Part shown: one piece after another, positions 49,780 through 57,927 of the stretch | How positions within the stretch are numbered: position 1 is the stretch's first letter | Layout of the letters: each line of letters starts with the position of its first letter | NCBI GenBank assembly: GCA_038043285.1 | Contig: JBBTCJ010000126.1 | Location: 1-57,927, forward strand | Direction: 5' to 3' | DNA: 57,927 nt | DNA from: JBBTCJ01 sp038043285 | GTDB taxonomy: Bacteria; Planctomycetota; Phycisphaerae; UBA1845 | The notes under the pieces: model-generated | What the model saw: the letters and a program-made list of their open reading frames with translations, nothing else | Databases searched by the model: none | What the model was told of the DNA's origin: nothing | Program-made: the position numbers and the translations under genes

Positions 49780-51678
49780 CTACGCCTGCTCGCGTGCACG
49801 AGGTTTCTGTCGCCGCTTGTCGAACGGGATTCGAAGGTGGTACACGCCGTCAGTCAGGTCGCTTTCCACGGCGTAGCCGCATTTGTGGAAGACCCGGAGC
49901 ATGCCGTGGTTCTGCACGATAACCTCGCCGGTAAACCCGCCAATGCCGCAGGCGCGGGCACGATCCAGCAGCGACCGCATCAACGCCGTCCCAATCCCCT
50001 TGCCCTGCCAGTCGTCGCGGACCAGAAAGGCTGCCTCAGCAAAGTTCGTCTGGGGGTGCCTTCGGTAATGGGCGATCGCCACCATAGCCGCCGCCGGCGT
50101 GGGGTCCGTCAGCACGACCAAAGCCATGTCGGCCTCGTAATCGACGCGCAGGAACTCTTGCAGCTTCTCGTGCGGCATGGCTTTGAGCATTTGAAAGAAC
50201 CGGTAGTGCACGGACTCCGCGGAAAGCTTGTAAAACAGATCGCGCACGAGCGGTTCGTCGGTGAGCTTCAACGGGCGCAGGAAGGTTCGCGATTTGTCCT
50301 TCAGCTCGATCCATTCTTCCATCTCGATGGGATAAACCGGGGTGCGGATCGGCCATTCGATCTGATCGGCGTACACCAGCTTTCGGGACTTGGCCTCGGC
50401 GAACAGCCAGGGGCGGAACTTCGGGTGGGCAACTTGAATCAGAGCCAATGCGCGTTCGCGGATGCACCTGCCGTGCAGATAGGCGACGCCGTACTCGGTG
50501 ACCACATAGTGCACGTCGCCCCGGCTGGTCACCACGCCGGCACCGGGCTTGAGGTAGGGAACGATCCGCGAAACCGTCTCGTTCTCCGCCGTCGACGGCA
50601 GCGCGATGATCGGCTTGCCGCCCTTGGAACGCGCCGCCCCCCGGGTGAAATCCACCTGACCGCCGATCCCGCTGTAAAACAGGGTTCCCAAGGAATCCGC
50701 GCAGACCTGCCCGGTCACATCGACCTCGATCGCGGCGTTGATCGAGATCATCTTGTCGTTGCGGGCGATGATATACGGGTCATTGACGTACTCGGTCGGA
50801 TGAAACTCCACCAGCGGGTTGTTGTCAACGAAGTCGTAAAGCCTGCGCGACCCCATGACGAAGGTGGCGACGATTTTTCCGCGATGCAGCGTCTTTCGAG
50901 CGTTGGTGATGATGCCTTTCTCCACCAGGGGAATGATTCCGTCGCTGAACATCTCCGTGTGCACGCCGAGGTCCTTGAAACCCTCAAGGTAGTGCAGAAC
51001 GGCGTCGGGGATGGTGCCGATCCCCAGTTGCAGCGTCGCCCCGTCTTCCACCAGCGTGGCGATGTGCCGTGCGATGCGACGGGCCAGATCGTCCGGTTCG
51101 CCCTGCGTCGCTTCGAGGATCGCCCGATCGCTCGGAACGAGCACGTCAATGTCCCGCACATGAATGAAACAATCGCCCAGGGCGCGAGGCATTTGACTGT
51201 TCACCTCGGCGACGACGACGTGCGCCGTCTCCGCGGCGGCCTTCACGATGTCCGTCGAGACCCCGTAGCTACAATAGCCGTGTTCGTCCGGCGGGCTGAC
51301 TGCGATCAAGGCCACGTCAATGACCACGCGCCCGGTGCGGAAAAGCTCGGAGATTTCGGAAAGAAAAATCGGGGTGTAGTCGGCGCGACCCTCGGCCACC
51401 GCCTGCCGAACATTGGGACCGATGAAGTAGGCGTTGTGCCGAAAGCGGCTGCCGAACCTCGGCTCGGCATACGTGGCTACCCCCAGCGTCAGGATGTGAA
51501 CGATTTCCGCGTCACTGATGTCCTGGCGCGACGAAAGCGCCTCGACCAGAGTCTGCGGCTCGCCGGCGCCGGACCCGATGAACACCCGCTGTCCGTGGCG
51601 AATGCAGGCCACGGCGCGATCCGCCGCCATGATCTTGTCGGCAAATCGCGTCAACCAACTGGCATGGGAAGTTGTCAT
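49780..51678 (-). CDS. Acetyl-CoA hydrolase/transferase fused to a GNAT acetyltransferase
   Basis: 632 aa from ATG 51678 (GGAGGGG upstream). Residues about 10-440 are a class I CoA-transferase of the 4-hydroxybutyrate/acetyl-CoA hydrolase type: QRVFIGSGAGEPQTLVEAL, GVSTDIVKAAAETA, QLGIGTIPDAVLHYL, HTEMFSDGI, GGQVDFTRGAARSKGGKPI, VVTEYGVAYLHG. The catalytic Glu is expected within VTEYG. Residues about 470-620 are a GNAT domain with RDDWQGKGIGTALM. This CoA-transferase/GNAT fusion is known in bacteria. It is 51 bp downstream of the IorB fusion gene on the same strand and could pass acyl-CoA on or release the acid. Confidence 0.87.
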   Translation of the reverse strand: MTTSHASWLTRFADKIMAADRAVACIRHGQRVFIGSGAGEPQTLVEALSSRQDISDAEIVHILTLGVATYAEPRFGSRFRHNAYFIGPNVRQAVAEGRADYTPIFLSEISELFRTGRVVIDVALIAVSPPDEHGYCSYGVSTDIVKAAAETAHVVVAEVNSQMPRALGDCFIHVRDIDVLVPSDRAILEATQGEPDDLARRIARHIATLVEDGATLQLGIGTIPDAVLHYLEGFKDLGVHTEMFSDGIIPLVEKGIITNARKTLHRGKIVATFVMGSRRLYDFVDNNPLVEFHPTEYVNDPYIIARNDKMISINAAIEVDVTGQVCADSLGTLFYSGIGGQVDFTRGAARSKGGKPIIALPSTAENETVSRIVPYLKPGAGVVTSRGDVHYVVTEYGVAYLHGRCIRERALALIQVAHPKFRPWLFAEAKSRKLVYADQIEWPIRTPVYPIEMEEWIELKDKSRTFLRPLKLTDEPLVRDLFYKLSAESVHYRFFQMLKAMPHEKLQEFLRVDYEADMALVVLTDPTPAAAMVAIAHYRRHPQTNFAEAAFLVRDDWQGKGIGTALMRSLLDRARACGIGGFTGEVIVQNHGMLRVFHKCGYAVESDLTDGVYHLRIPFDKRRQKPRAREQA

Positions 51679-51729
51679 GGCCCCTCCGCTCGCGTGGGCG
51701 GCATACCCACCACGCGGCGGGTGCATTGT

Positions 51730-54700
51730 TCATCGCGATGCGGCGACGTGCAACGGCAGGGAAATCTCGCGCGTGGGAGACGCCCCAGCTGACGACGCGG
51801 CGTCACTCCGATCGGCGCGGCGGCACGCGCAATGATCGAGGTACCGCCCCAAAGACCGAATCGCCTGATCACAGGAAGGGAACACTGGCACGCCGGCTCG
51901 CCGAATCATCGAAGCCAGTTGGTCATACGGCGGACCGGCATCAATCACCACGACCATGGGCTTGTCGGCCTGGCGGAACAGTTCCGGAAGCCGTCGTGCG
52001 AGGCCTGCATCGACGCGAAGCTCGGAAGGCGTGGTCCGCAATTGGGGAGTAAACGGGACGACGGAGGCCACGACGGCGTCAACGCCGGGGTCGTCGAGCA
52101 TCGCCAGGATCGCCTCCTCGTAGACCCGCTCGTCCGCCATAGGGTTGACGTCGAGCGGATTGCGCACGGCCACCAGCGAGGAGAGCTGCGACTGCTCGAG
52201 CGCCTGGCGGATTCGCCGCACCGCCTCTACGCCCAAGGTCGCCATCTCAACTTGATATCGAGGCCCGTGGATGGTGTCGGCCATCCCCACCGTCTCAAAC
52301 CCGGCGTTGCTGATCGCCCCGATCCGCTTGCCTCCCACGCGCTTCCCCTCAAACACCGTCGCCAACTCCACGAGTTGCTCGAACTCCTTGAAGGTGTCAA
52401 CGACGATAGCGCCGGCGGCGGCCGCAGCCGCCTGGCAGACGTCGTAGTCGCCGGCGACCGACGCCGTGTGACCAGCCGTCGCCGATCGACCCGGCGCGGT
52501 GCGCCCGGCCTTATACAGGATCACAGTCTTGCCCGCGCGACTTAGTTCATCAACGGCGCGCAGGAACGCAAGTCCGTCCAGATCGTTGAAACCCTCGACG
52601 TACACTCCGACCACGCCGACGTCGTTGCGTTCGCCGACCGCGCGGACCGCGTCCGAGACGGTGAGGTCGATCTGATTGCCGATGGTGACCGCAAACGCGG
52701 GATTGATCGAGGTCAGGTTGCTGAGCCGCGTGATCGCAAACGCCCCGCTTTGGGTCACCAATGCCGTCCGCGTGGGGGGCTGGGACCGCCGCGAGTCGAG
52801 CTTTTCCTCGGGAATGAAGAAGGTGTCATATTTTCCCGGTCGGGATCGAACGCCCAAACAGTTTCCGCCGAGCACCACCGGACCGCCGCCCGATCCCGTT
52901 CGCCCCCGCCGAATGATCTCGCGAAGGCGATCCTGCAATTCGACACTGCCTTCCGTCTCGCCCAACCCTCCGGGAATCAGGATCACCGACGAAACGCTGC
53001 CCGATTCGACGACCTCGTCCAGCAACGCCGGAATGCTCTCTGCCGCGGACGCAGCGACCAGGAGGTCGATGGATTCCGGAAGGGCCTCGACCGATGGAAC
53101 GCAACGTACGCCGTCAATCATCTCCGTGCCCGGTTTGATCACGTACAGGTGGTCCGCGGAGAAACCGCAGTCCACCATGTTCCGAAGAATGATCCGCGCG
53201 AAGTTCACGCGCTGCGATGAGACGCCGATCAACGCCGCCGCCCGCGGAGTCAGCAACGCCGCAATCTTTTCCTGCGGCCTGGACGCCGCCGCCCGCACCG
53301 GCGTCCCCAGGAATCCACGTCCGTCCAGGGGAATCAATCGCTGTCGCACGAACGCGAAGGGATTCACTTCCAACTCGGCGAGGAACGGCTCGCCCGGCCC
53401 GCGATCCACGCAGAAGGCGCGGGCCAGCCCGATGAAGGCACGGAAGCAGCGGAGCAGCTCCCCGTCGGACACCATCCGCCGATGCCCGCGCGCTCTTCCC
53501 GCCAGAATGTCGTAGGCCGCCGTGGCACGGAACAGGTTGAGGAACTCTTCGGCGCTGGTTTCCGCCGCCAGGGCCTTGGCCGCTGCGATGCCCGGCTTCA
53601 TGTGCCGGGCAAGATACTCCGTGTCGATGCCGCCAAGTCCGGCCGCAATTACCGGACCAAACTCCCGTGACGCACGCACGCCGACGAACAATTCTTTTCC
53701 GAATCCCGCGTCGTCGTGCTCCACAAACTCCACGAGCAGCACGCCCTCGACGTTCACGCCCGACGCCTGCTGTCGCTGGATGAGCTGACGCATCTCGCGC
53801 TGAACATCTTCGTGCGTCCTTCGGGCAAAAACCACCGCACCCACGTCCGACTTGTGCACCACCTCCGGCGAGACAATCTTCAGCACCACCCGTTCACCGA
53901 GAAACTCGTCCAGAATCGCAGCGCTGAGTGTCTCCCCGGCAGCCGCGAAATGATGCTTCGGGGGGCTGATCGCGCCGACCAGATCGACGATCCGGTACAC
54001 CTCGTGCTCGCGAAGTCGCTCGCGCCCGTCTGTGCTGACGGTTGCAAGAACCTGCCGCACGGCCACCTCCTGGGGCGACGGCAACGTGTCTCCGCTCGCC
54101 AACCCGGCAATGGCGGCCACGTCCGGAAGCGATTCTGACAACAACCCCTCCGCGTCCACGGTCGACGCCCATTGCTGAAGAACCCTTGGCGTCACTCCTC
54201 GGGCGACGGCGTCGCGATAGGCGGCGGAGGCGGCGTGGCCCAGCCGAAGGGCTTGGCGATTCAACTCAACGATCCGCTCCCCTTTAGACGCGAGCAACTC
54301 CGCAACGACATCCTGCAGCTCATCCAGATCAAACTCGATATGCCACGCCGCCGCCCCGACAAGCACGCTGTTGGCAGCCAAAGCCGATCCCGCCGACCGC
54401 GCCAGGCGATCGGCGTCGATCAATACGTGCTCATGTGATCTCTGTAGTCGCTCCAGTACGCCGTCCACAGGCGGATAGCTGGGAATATTCACCACCGGCG
54501 AGGTATTGGACAGGATACATCCGTTTTCGCGCAAGTAGGGAACGTAGCGGAGGGCCTCCAGAGGTTCCATCGCCAGAATCAGGTCGCACTCACCGCGAGG
54601 AATCAGATCGCTGAACAGCTCGTGGTCCGCCATGCGAAGATGGGAGTAGACCGCCCCGCCGCGCTGGGACATCCCGTGCACCTCGGCCTGCTTGACGTGC

Positions 54701-54792
54701 AGCCCTCGACGGACCGCCGTCGTGGAGATCGCGTGCGCAATGGTAAGGATTCCTTGACCCCCGACCCCCGCCAGGATGACGTTGCGTTCCAT
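51730..54792 (-). CDS. IorB fused to ADP-forming acyl-CoA synthetase
   Basis: 1020 aa from ATG 54792 (MERNVILAGVGGQG); the frame continues to 55284, but that part is inside iorA and not conserved. Residues 1-185: indolepyruvate oxidoreductase beta subunit (GVGGQGILTIAHAI, EVHGMSQRGGAVYSHLR, AMEPLEALRYVPYL). Residues about 260-480: ATP-grasp domain of the beta type (VVLKIVSPEVVHKSDVGAVV). Residues about 515-1000: CoA-binding domain (AALIGVSSQRVNFARIILRN) and ligase domain (ALVTQSGAFAITRL, GHTASVAGDYD with the phospho-His). Single-chain ADP-forming synthetases usually run alpha then beta; here beta precedes alpha. It lies between iorA (50 bp) and the CoA-transferase. Likely couples oxo-acid oxidation to ATP formation. 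Confidence 0.88.
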   Translation of the reverse strand: MERNVILAGVGGQGILTIAHAISTTAVRRGLHVKQAEVHGMSQRGGAVYSHLRMADHELFSDLIPRGECDLILAMEPLEALRYVPYLRENGCILSNTSPVVNIPSYPPVDGVLERLQRSHEHVLIDADRLARSAGSALAANSVLVGAAAWHIEFDLDELQDVVAELLASKGERIVELNRQALRLGHAASAAYRDAVARGVTPRVLQQWASTVDAEGLLSESLPDVAAIAGLASGDTLPSPQEVAVRQVLATVSTDGRERLREHEVYRIVDLVGAISPPKHHFAAAGETLSAAILDEFLGERVVLKIVSPEVVHKSDVGAVVFARRTHEDVQREMRQLIQRQQASGVNVEGVLLVEFVEHDDAGFGKELFVGVRASREFGPVIAAGLGGIDTEYLARHMKPGIAAAKALAAETSAEEFLNLFRATAAYDILAGRARGHRRMVSDGELLRCFRAFIGLARAFCVDRGPGEPFLAELEVNPFAFVRQRLIPLDGRGFLGTPVRAAASRPQEKIAALLTPRAAALIGVSSQRVNFARIILRNMVDCGFSADHLYVIKPGTEMIDGVRCVPSVEALPESIDLLVAASAAESIPALLDEVVESGSVSSVILIPGGLGETEGSVELQDRLREIIRRGRTGSGGGPVVLGGNCLGVRSRPGKYDTFFIPEEKLDSRRSQPPTRTALVTQSGAFAITRLSNLTSINPAFAVTIGNQIDLTVSDAVRAVGERNDVGVVGVYVEGFNDLDGLAFLRAVDELSRAGKTVILYKAGRTAPGRSATAGHTASVAGDYDVCQAAAAAAGAIVVDTFKEFEQLVELATVFEGKRVGGKRIGAISNAGFETVGMADTIHGPRYQVEMATLGVEAVRRIRQALEQSQLSSLVAVRNPLDVNPMADERVYEEAILAMLDDPGVDAVVASVVPFTPQLRTTPSELRVDAGLARRLPELFRQADKPMVVVIDAGPPYDQLASMIRRAGVPVFPSCDQAIRSLGRYLDHCACRRADRSDAASSAGASPTREISLPLHVAASR

Positions 54793-54842
54793 GCCAATCT
54801 CCCATGTGCCGCCCGCGGGAACCAGACGCGCGAACCGACGGG

Positions 54843-56462
54843 CTACGAAGACGGGCCGGTGGTCGCCGCCGGCGTTGTGGCGATCGATCGCGGCGCCCGC
54901 CGCTTCATGTGGATGCACGCGCGGGTGGCGATAAACACCGACAACCCGCGATACTCGATCTCCTCGCGCAGCAGCGTCACATTCTGCTCGTGGCCCTTCG
55001 GCGTCGGTTCGACGTGGACGACGTGTCGCGCATCCACGCCCAGCCCGCGAATCAGGCGGATGAACGCCTCGCCGGTGACGAAGATGTCCTGTCCGCCGGT
55101 CATCGCCACCGTGGCGTTGTCGAGGATCATCACCGTCATGTTGGCGTTCTCGTGGGCCGCCCCCAGCAGCGCCGTCATCCCCGAGTGGGTGAAGGTGGAG
55201 TCGCCGATCGTGCAAATCACCGGATGCGCACCGGCCTTGGCCGCCCCGTGGGCCATGCTGATGGACGCCCCCATGTCCACGCACGAGTGCACCGCGTTAT
55301 ACGGCGGATAGGCGCCCAAGGTGTAGCACCCGATGTCGCTGAACAGAATCGGATCGGACTCCTGCCCCGCGGCCTCGGTGATCATGCGGAAGGTATCGCA
55401 GTGCGGACATCCCTGGCAGAGCATCGGCGGGCGACCGGGTAGGTCTTCATACGCCCGATACGTGCCATGCGACGGCAGATGAAGTGCCGCGCGAACAATT
55501 TCCGTCGACAGCTCTCCGTCTCCCGGAATGGTGCCGTTCAGCCTTCCGCCGATCGCCTTACCCGCGATGCCCAACAACCCCACCAGTTTGGACTCGATGA
55601 ACGGATAACCATCCTCGACCACCAGCACTTCCTCACAATGATCGACGAGTTCCCGGATCAGTCGGACGGGCAGAGGATAGGTGCTGACTTTGAGCAATGA
55701 ATACGACTTGTCCTCGCCGAGTGCCTCGCGGACGTAGTTCCACGCCGCGCCCGAAGCGACAATTCCCCTTCGCGGGCCGAGGGTCAGTTGGTTGTGTCGC
55801 GATGCCTCGGAGTACCCCCGAAGGTCACTCTGCAAGTCGATCAGTCGCTTGTTGCGCCGCCGGGCGTTGACCGGGAGCAGCGTCCAGTTCCGCGGGTCGC
55901 CCCGCCGCGGCCGCCCGTTTAGCGAGTCCCCTGGACGGCGGTGGACGATGGACCGGCTGTGCGACAATCGCGTGACCAGCCGCACGACCACCGGAAGTTC
56001 CACCTTCTCTGAATACGCGAAGGCCTCCCTGACCATGTCGTACGCTTCCTGCTGGTTCGACGGCTCAAGGAGCGGAAGCCGGGCAAAGTCAGCGTAGTAC
56101 CGGGTGTCCTGCTCGTTCTGGGATGAGTGCATTCCGGGATCGTCGGCCACCACCAGCACCAGTCCCCCCACCACGCCGGTCAGCGCTGAACTCATGAAAG
56201 GATCGGCCGCGACATTCAACCCGACGTGCTTCATCGCCGCCAGGCAGCGCTGCCCCACAAAAGACATGCCCATCGCCTCTTCGTAGGCGACCTTTTCATT
56301 GGCCGACCAAGCCGTGGCGATGCCCCTGTCGGGATCAGCCCATCGGCGAACCGACTCCAGGATCTCCGTCGCCGGCGTGCCCGGATACGAAAACACCCCC
56401 CCGATGCCCGCATCGAGGGCCGCGAGCGCGACGGCCTCATCGCCCATCAACAGCTCAGCCAT
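54843..56462 (-). CDS. iorA: Indolepyruvate ferredoxin oxidoreductase alpha subunit lacking the ferredoxin domain
   Basis: 539 aa from ATG 56462 (AAGGACGCC upstream). Oxidises aryl-pyruvates to aryl-acetyl-CoA with ferredoxin, together with IorB. Pyrimidine-binding half: FSYPGTPATEILESV, EKVAYEEAMGMSFVG, MKHVGLNVAADPFMSSA. TPP-binding half: CQGCPHCDTF, DIGCYTLGAYPPY, TIGDSTFTHSGMTAL, NATVAMTGGQ. Canonical IorA ends in a two-cluster ferredoxin domain (CxxCxxCxxxCP) after the IATRACI strand; here the chain ends within about 25 residues and has none of those cysteines. Electrons must leave through another protein. Confidence 0.9.
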   Translation of the reverse strand: MAELLMGDEAVALAALDAGIGGVFSYPGTPATEILESVRRWADPDRGIATAWSANEKVAYEEAMGMSFVGQRCLAAMKHVGLNVAADPFMSSALTGVVGGLVLVVADDPGMHSSQNEQDTRYYADFARLPLLEPSNQQEAYDMVREAFAYSEKVELPVVVRLVTRLSHSRSIVHRRPGDSLNGRPRRGDPRNWTLLPVNARRRNKRLIDLQSDLRGYSEASRHNQLTLGPRRGIVASGAAWNYVREALGEDKSYSLLKVSTYPLPVRLIRELVDHCEEVLVVEDGYPFIESKLVGLLGIAGKAIGGRLNGTIPGDGELSTEIVRAALHLPSHGTYRAYEDLPGRPPMLCQGCPHCDTFRMITEAAGQESDPILFSDIGCYTLGAYPPYNAVHSCVDMGASISMAHGAAKAGAHPVICTIGDSTFTHSGMTALLGAAHENANMTVMILDNATVAMTGGQDIFVTGEAFIRLIRGLGVDARHVVHVEPTPKGHEQNVTLLREEIEYRGLSVFIATRACIHMKRRAPRSIATTPAATTGPSS

Positions 56463-56705
56463 ATGGCGTCCTTTTCTCGTCGACTCGGCTGGCGCGGAAA
56501 GAGGGCGCATGCGCCTTTCGCCCTTGCCAGCCGCGTTAGTCGGGGCCTCTCCGACCGCACCCCACGCCTGAGTCGTAGCAACTTGCGTGCCAACCGAACC
56601 GGCGGACCGACCGAGAACCGTTCCAGTCGATGGCCGTTTTCTCGGCGGCAATCCGCCGCCCTTGCCGGCCAGTTTGACCAGAATTGATCCACCCGAAAAC
56701 GAAGG

Positions 56706-56740
56706 AGGTCGCGCCGATCCAGGTTCGACCGGCGCGACCT
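56706..56740 (-). terminator. Candidate terminator downstream of the multiheme cytochrome gene
   Basis: AGGTCGCGCCG (56706-56716) pairs perfectly with CGGCGCGACCT (56730-56740) around a 13-nt loop. On the minus strand a TTTT follows shortly after the stem. It lies 26 nt past the stop of the cytochrome gene. Confidence 0.6.
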
Positions 56741-56765
56741 CGTGAAAATCCGAGAGTCTGTTGGG

Positions 56766-57926
56766 CTACTGCTCGATGTCGTGCAGATCCTCGGCGATCG
56801 AAGCCGCCGACTCCACGGTGAGTTCGAAGGCGTTTCCGATCCCATTGTGGCATCGCAAGCAGACGAAATCGACGGTCACGGCCGCGCGCCCCTCGCCGTC
56901 CTTCCGCACCGCGCTGCCGTCATCCGTGAAGAACTGCGTATAGTCCACGGCGCTCGCATTGATCCGGAAGATGTGCGTACGCGTATCGCCCATGCGCGCC
57001 GAATCGCCGATCACCGTCGAAGCGGCTGCAGCCGCGCTTTTCGTCGCGAACGTCATGTGGCAGCTCTCGCAACTGACGGCCTCCACGTAGTCTCCGCGCG
57101 TGAAGGTCTTGCCCTCGTGGATCGCCATGTTCTGATCGTCATGACAGGCCGTACATTCATTTCGGATCGCGCTTTCGCGGGCATAGTTCGCTGAAACGTG
57201 CGGGTCGTGGCACGTCGTGCAGTTCAACCCCGCGTGCCCGCCGCTGGCAAGCAACTCCGGCCACTGCTCGTGATGCTTGATGAACCCGCCCGACGATTCG
57301 ATCACGTTGGGATCGGCGCCTCGGGTGTGACACTTTCCACATGCGGTTGCGCTTACGTCAACGAACAGGTCGCGTGCCGACGTGTTCCCGACGTGATTGG
57401 ACCCCGGACCGTGACAGGCTTCGCACTGAACGCCGGGTTCCTCCCAGGTGCCGATGAACCCCGGTCGGTTCTCCTCAAACACAGGAAAGTCCTCGTCCTG
57501 GGCCTTCGCGCCGGTCGTGTGACACTCGAAGCAGGAAAAACCATACGGCTTGGGTTCGGTGGCCTCCGGCTCATACGCGACGAAGCCGGGTTCCGTTCCG
57601 TTCGCGGGGAACGACAGGTTCCACTGCGTGGCGACGCCGGTGAGTCCCGTCGTCAGCACGTACCCCTCGTTGTCGATATACCGAGCCTTGCGGGTGTAAC
57701 CTCCGATCACGTACGAAACATCCTCCCAAGTGAACCCCTCAGGAGGGTTGGGGACGCCGGCCCGCGTTCCTTCCTCCGGGAACGTCGGAGGATTTCCCTC
57801 GACGCGCGTCAACTTGTGGCCGTGTCCATGCACGACGTGAGTTGCAGCCGTCTCGGCATGACATGTCGCGCAGGCAGCCGAGCCGAGGTAGGACGCGCTC
57901 TTGTTCGTAGAGTCGGTCGTGTTGTT
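56766..57926 (-). CDS. Multiheme cytochrome c (5' truncated by the window end)
   Basis: The frame is open beyond 57926, so the signal peptide is outside. Eight CxxCH motifs are visible in the 386 residues: CATCH, CFECH, CEACH, CGKCH, CTTCH, CTACH, CESCH and CLRCH. More may lie upstream. It resembles the octaheme/DmsE-type or cytochrome c554-like electron carriers with CHGPGSNHV around one heme. It would act in the periplasm or at the surface. Whether it accepts electrons from the IorAB pathway next door is a guess based on position only. Confidence 0.85.
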   Translation of the reverse strand, partial: NNTTDSTNKSASYLGSAACATCHAETAATHVVHGHGHKLTRVEGNPPTFPEEGTRAGVPNPPEGFTWEDVSYVIGGYTRKARYIDNEGYVLTTGLTGVATQWNLSFPANGTEPGFVAYEPEATEPKPYGFSCFECHTTGAKAQDEDFPVFEENRPGFIGTWEEPGVQCEACHGPGSNHVGNTSARDLFVDVSATACGKCHTRGADPNVIESSGGFIKHHEQWPELLASGGHAGLNCTTCHDPHVSANYARESAIRNECTACHDDQNMAIHEGKTFTRGDYVEAVSCESCHMTFATKSAAAAASTVIGDSARMGDTRTHIFRINASAVDYTQFFTDDGSAVRKDGEGRAAVTVDFVCLRCHNGIGNAFELTVESAASIAEDLHDIEQ

Positions 57927-57927
57927 G

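Overview
This is a GC-rich bacterial window that looks like a member of the Planctomycetota, probably Phycisphaerae-like. The evidence is the combination of very large secreted proteins with dockerin-like or MopE-like calcium-binding repeats, PEP-CTERM and IPTL-CTERM-type sorting tails, H-X9-DG-type pseudopilins, a bacterial tricorn protease, and dispersed palindromic repeats of kinds I associate with planctomycete genomes. The taxonomic call is inference; no rRNA or tRNA is visible.

Region 1 (1-3775) is an array of RHS C-terminal cassettes. Two orphan RHS tips, with nearly identical 205-bp core DNA but divergent hydrophobic C-termini, are each followed within 1-4 nt by a GTG-started zinc-ribbon membrane protein. 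Two further RHS-core scraps flank a 10-N assembly gap, and about 830 bp of repeat-rich DNA follows. Region 2 (3776-16275) holds a tricorn-like protease, a Ski2-like helicase, an SGNH/GDSL hydrolase and a 1473-aa beta-helix/FG-GAP protein. Region 3 (16276-27703) holds a 1698-aa MopE-like protein, a truncated WapI-like immunity gene, a methyltransferase, glutaminyl-tRNA synthetase carrying an in-frame palindromic-repeat insertion, a secreted CxxCH protein with a C-terminal sorting tail, a pseudopilin and an aquaporin-family remnant.

Region 4 (27955-38907) is mostly housekeeping: accA, a Cys/Met-metabolism PLP enzyme, purE-mtnA (4-bp overlap), tsaD, and larB-nnrD (4-bp overlap). Small secreted cysteine-containing proteins and an IS3 scrap are interspersed. 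Region 5 (38995-46190) is a surface-motility or signalling neighbourhood: PilT, a tail-anchored coiled-coil protein, a TPR protein, a CpaE-like ATPase, and an overlapping pair of an intact and a catalytically degenerate HD-GYP protein, followed by a KDPG-type aldolase. Region 6 (46476-49681) has a LolA-like protein, a double NTF2-like protein, a 48-aa YHS-like metal-binding protein and an AraC regulator.

Region 7 (49780-57926, minus strand) is the most distinctive metabolic block. IorA lacks its ferredoxin domain. IorB is fused to a complete ADP-forming acyl-CoA synthetase in a beta-then-alpha domain order. A CoA-transferase/GNAT fusion follows. Together they suggest oxidation of 2-oxo acids (probably aryl-pyruvates) to acyl-CoA with capture of the thioester energy as ATP. 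An octaheme-or-larger cytochrome c, cut by the window end, lies upstream.
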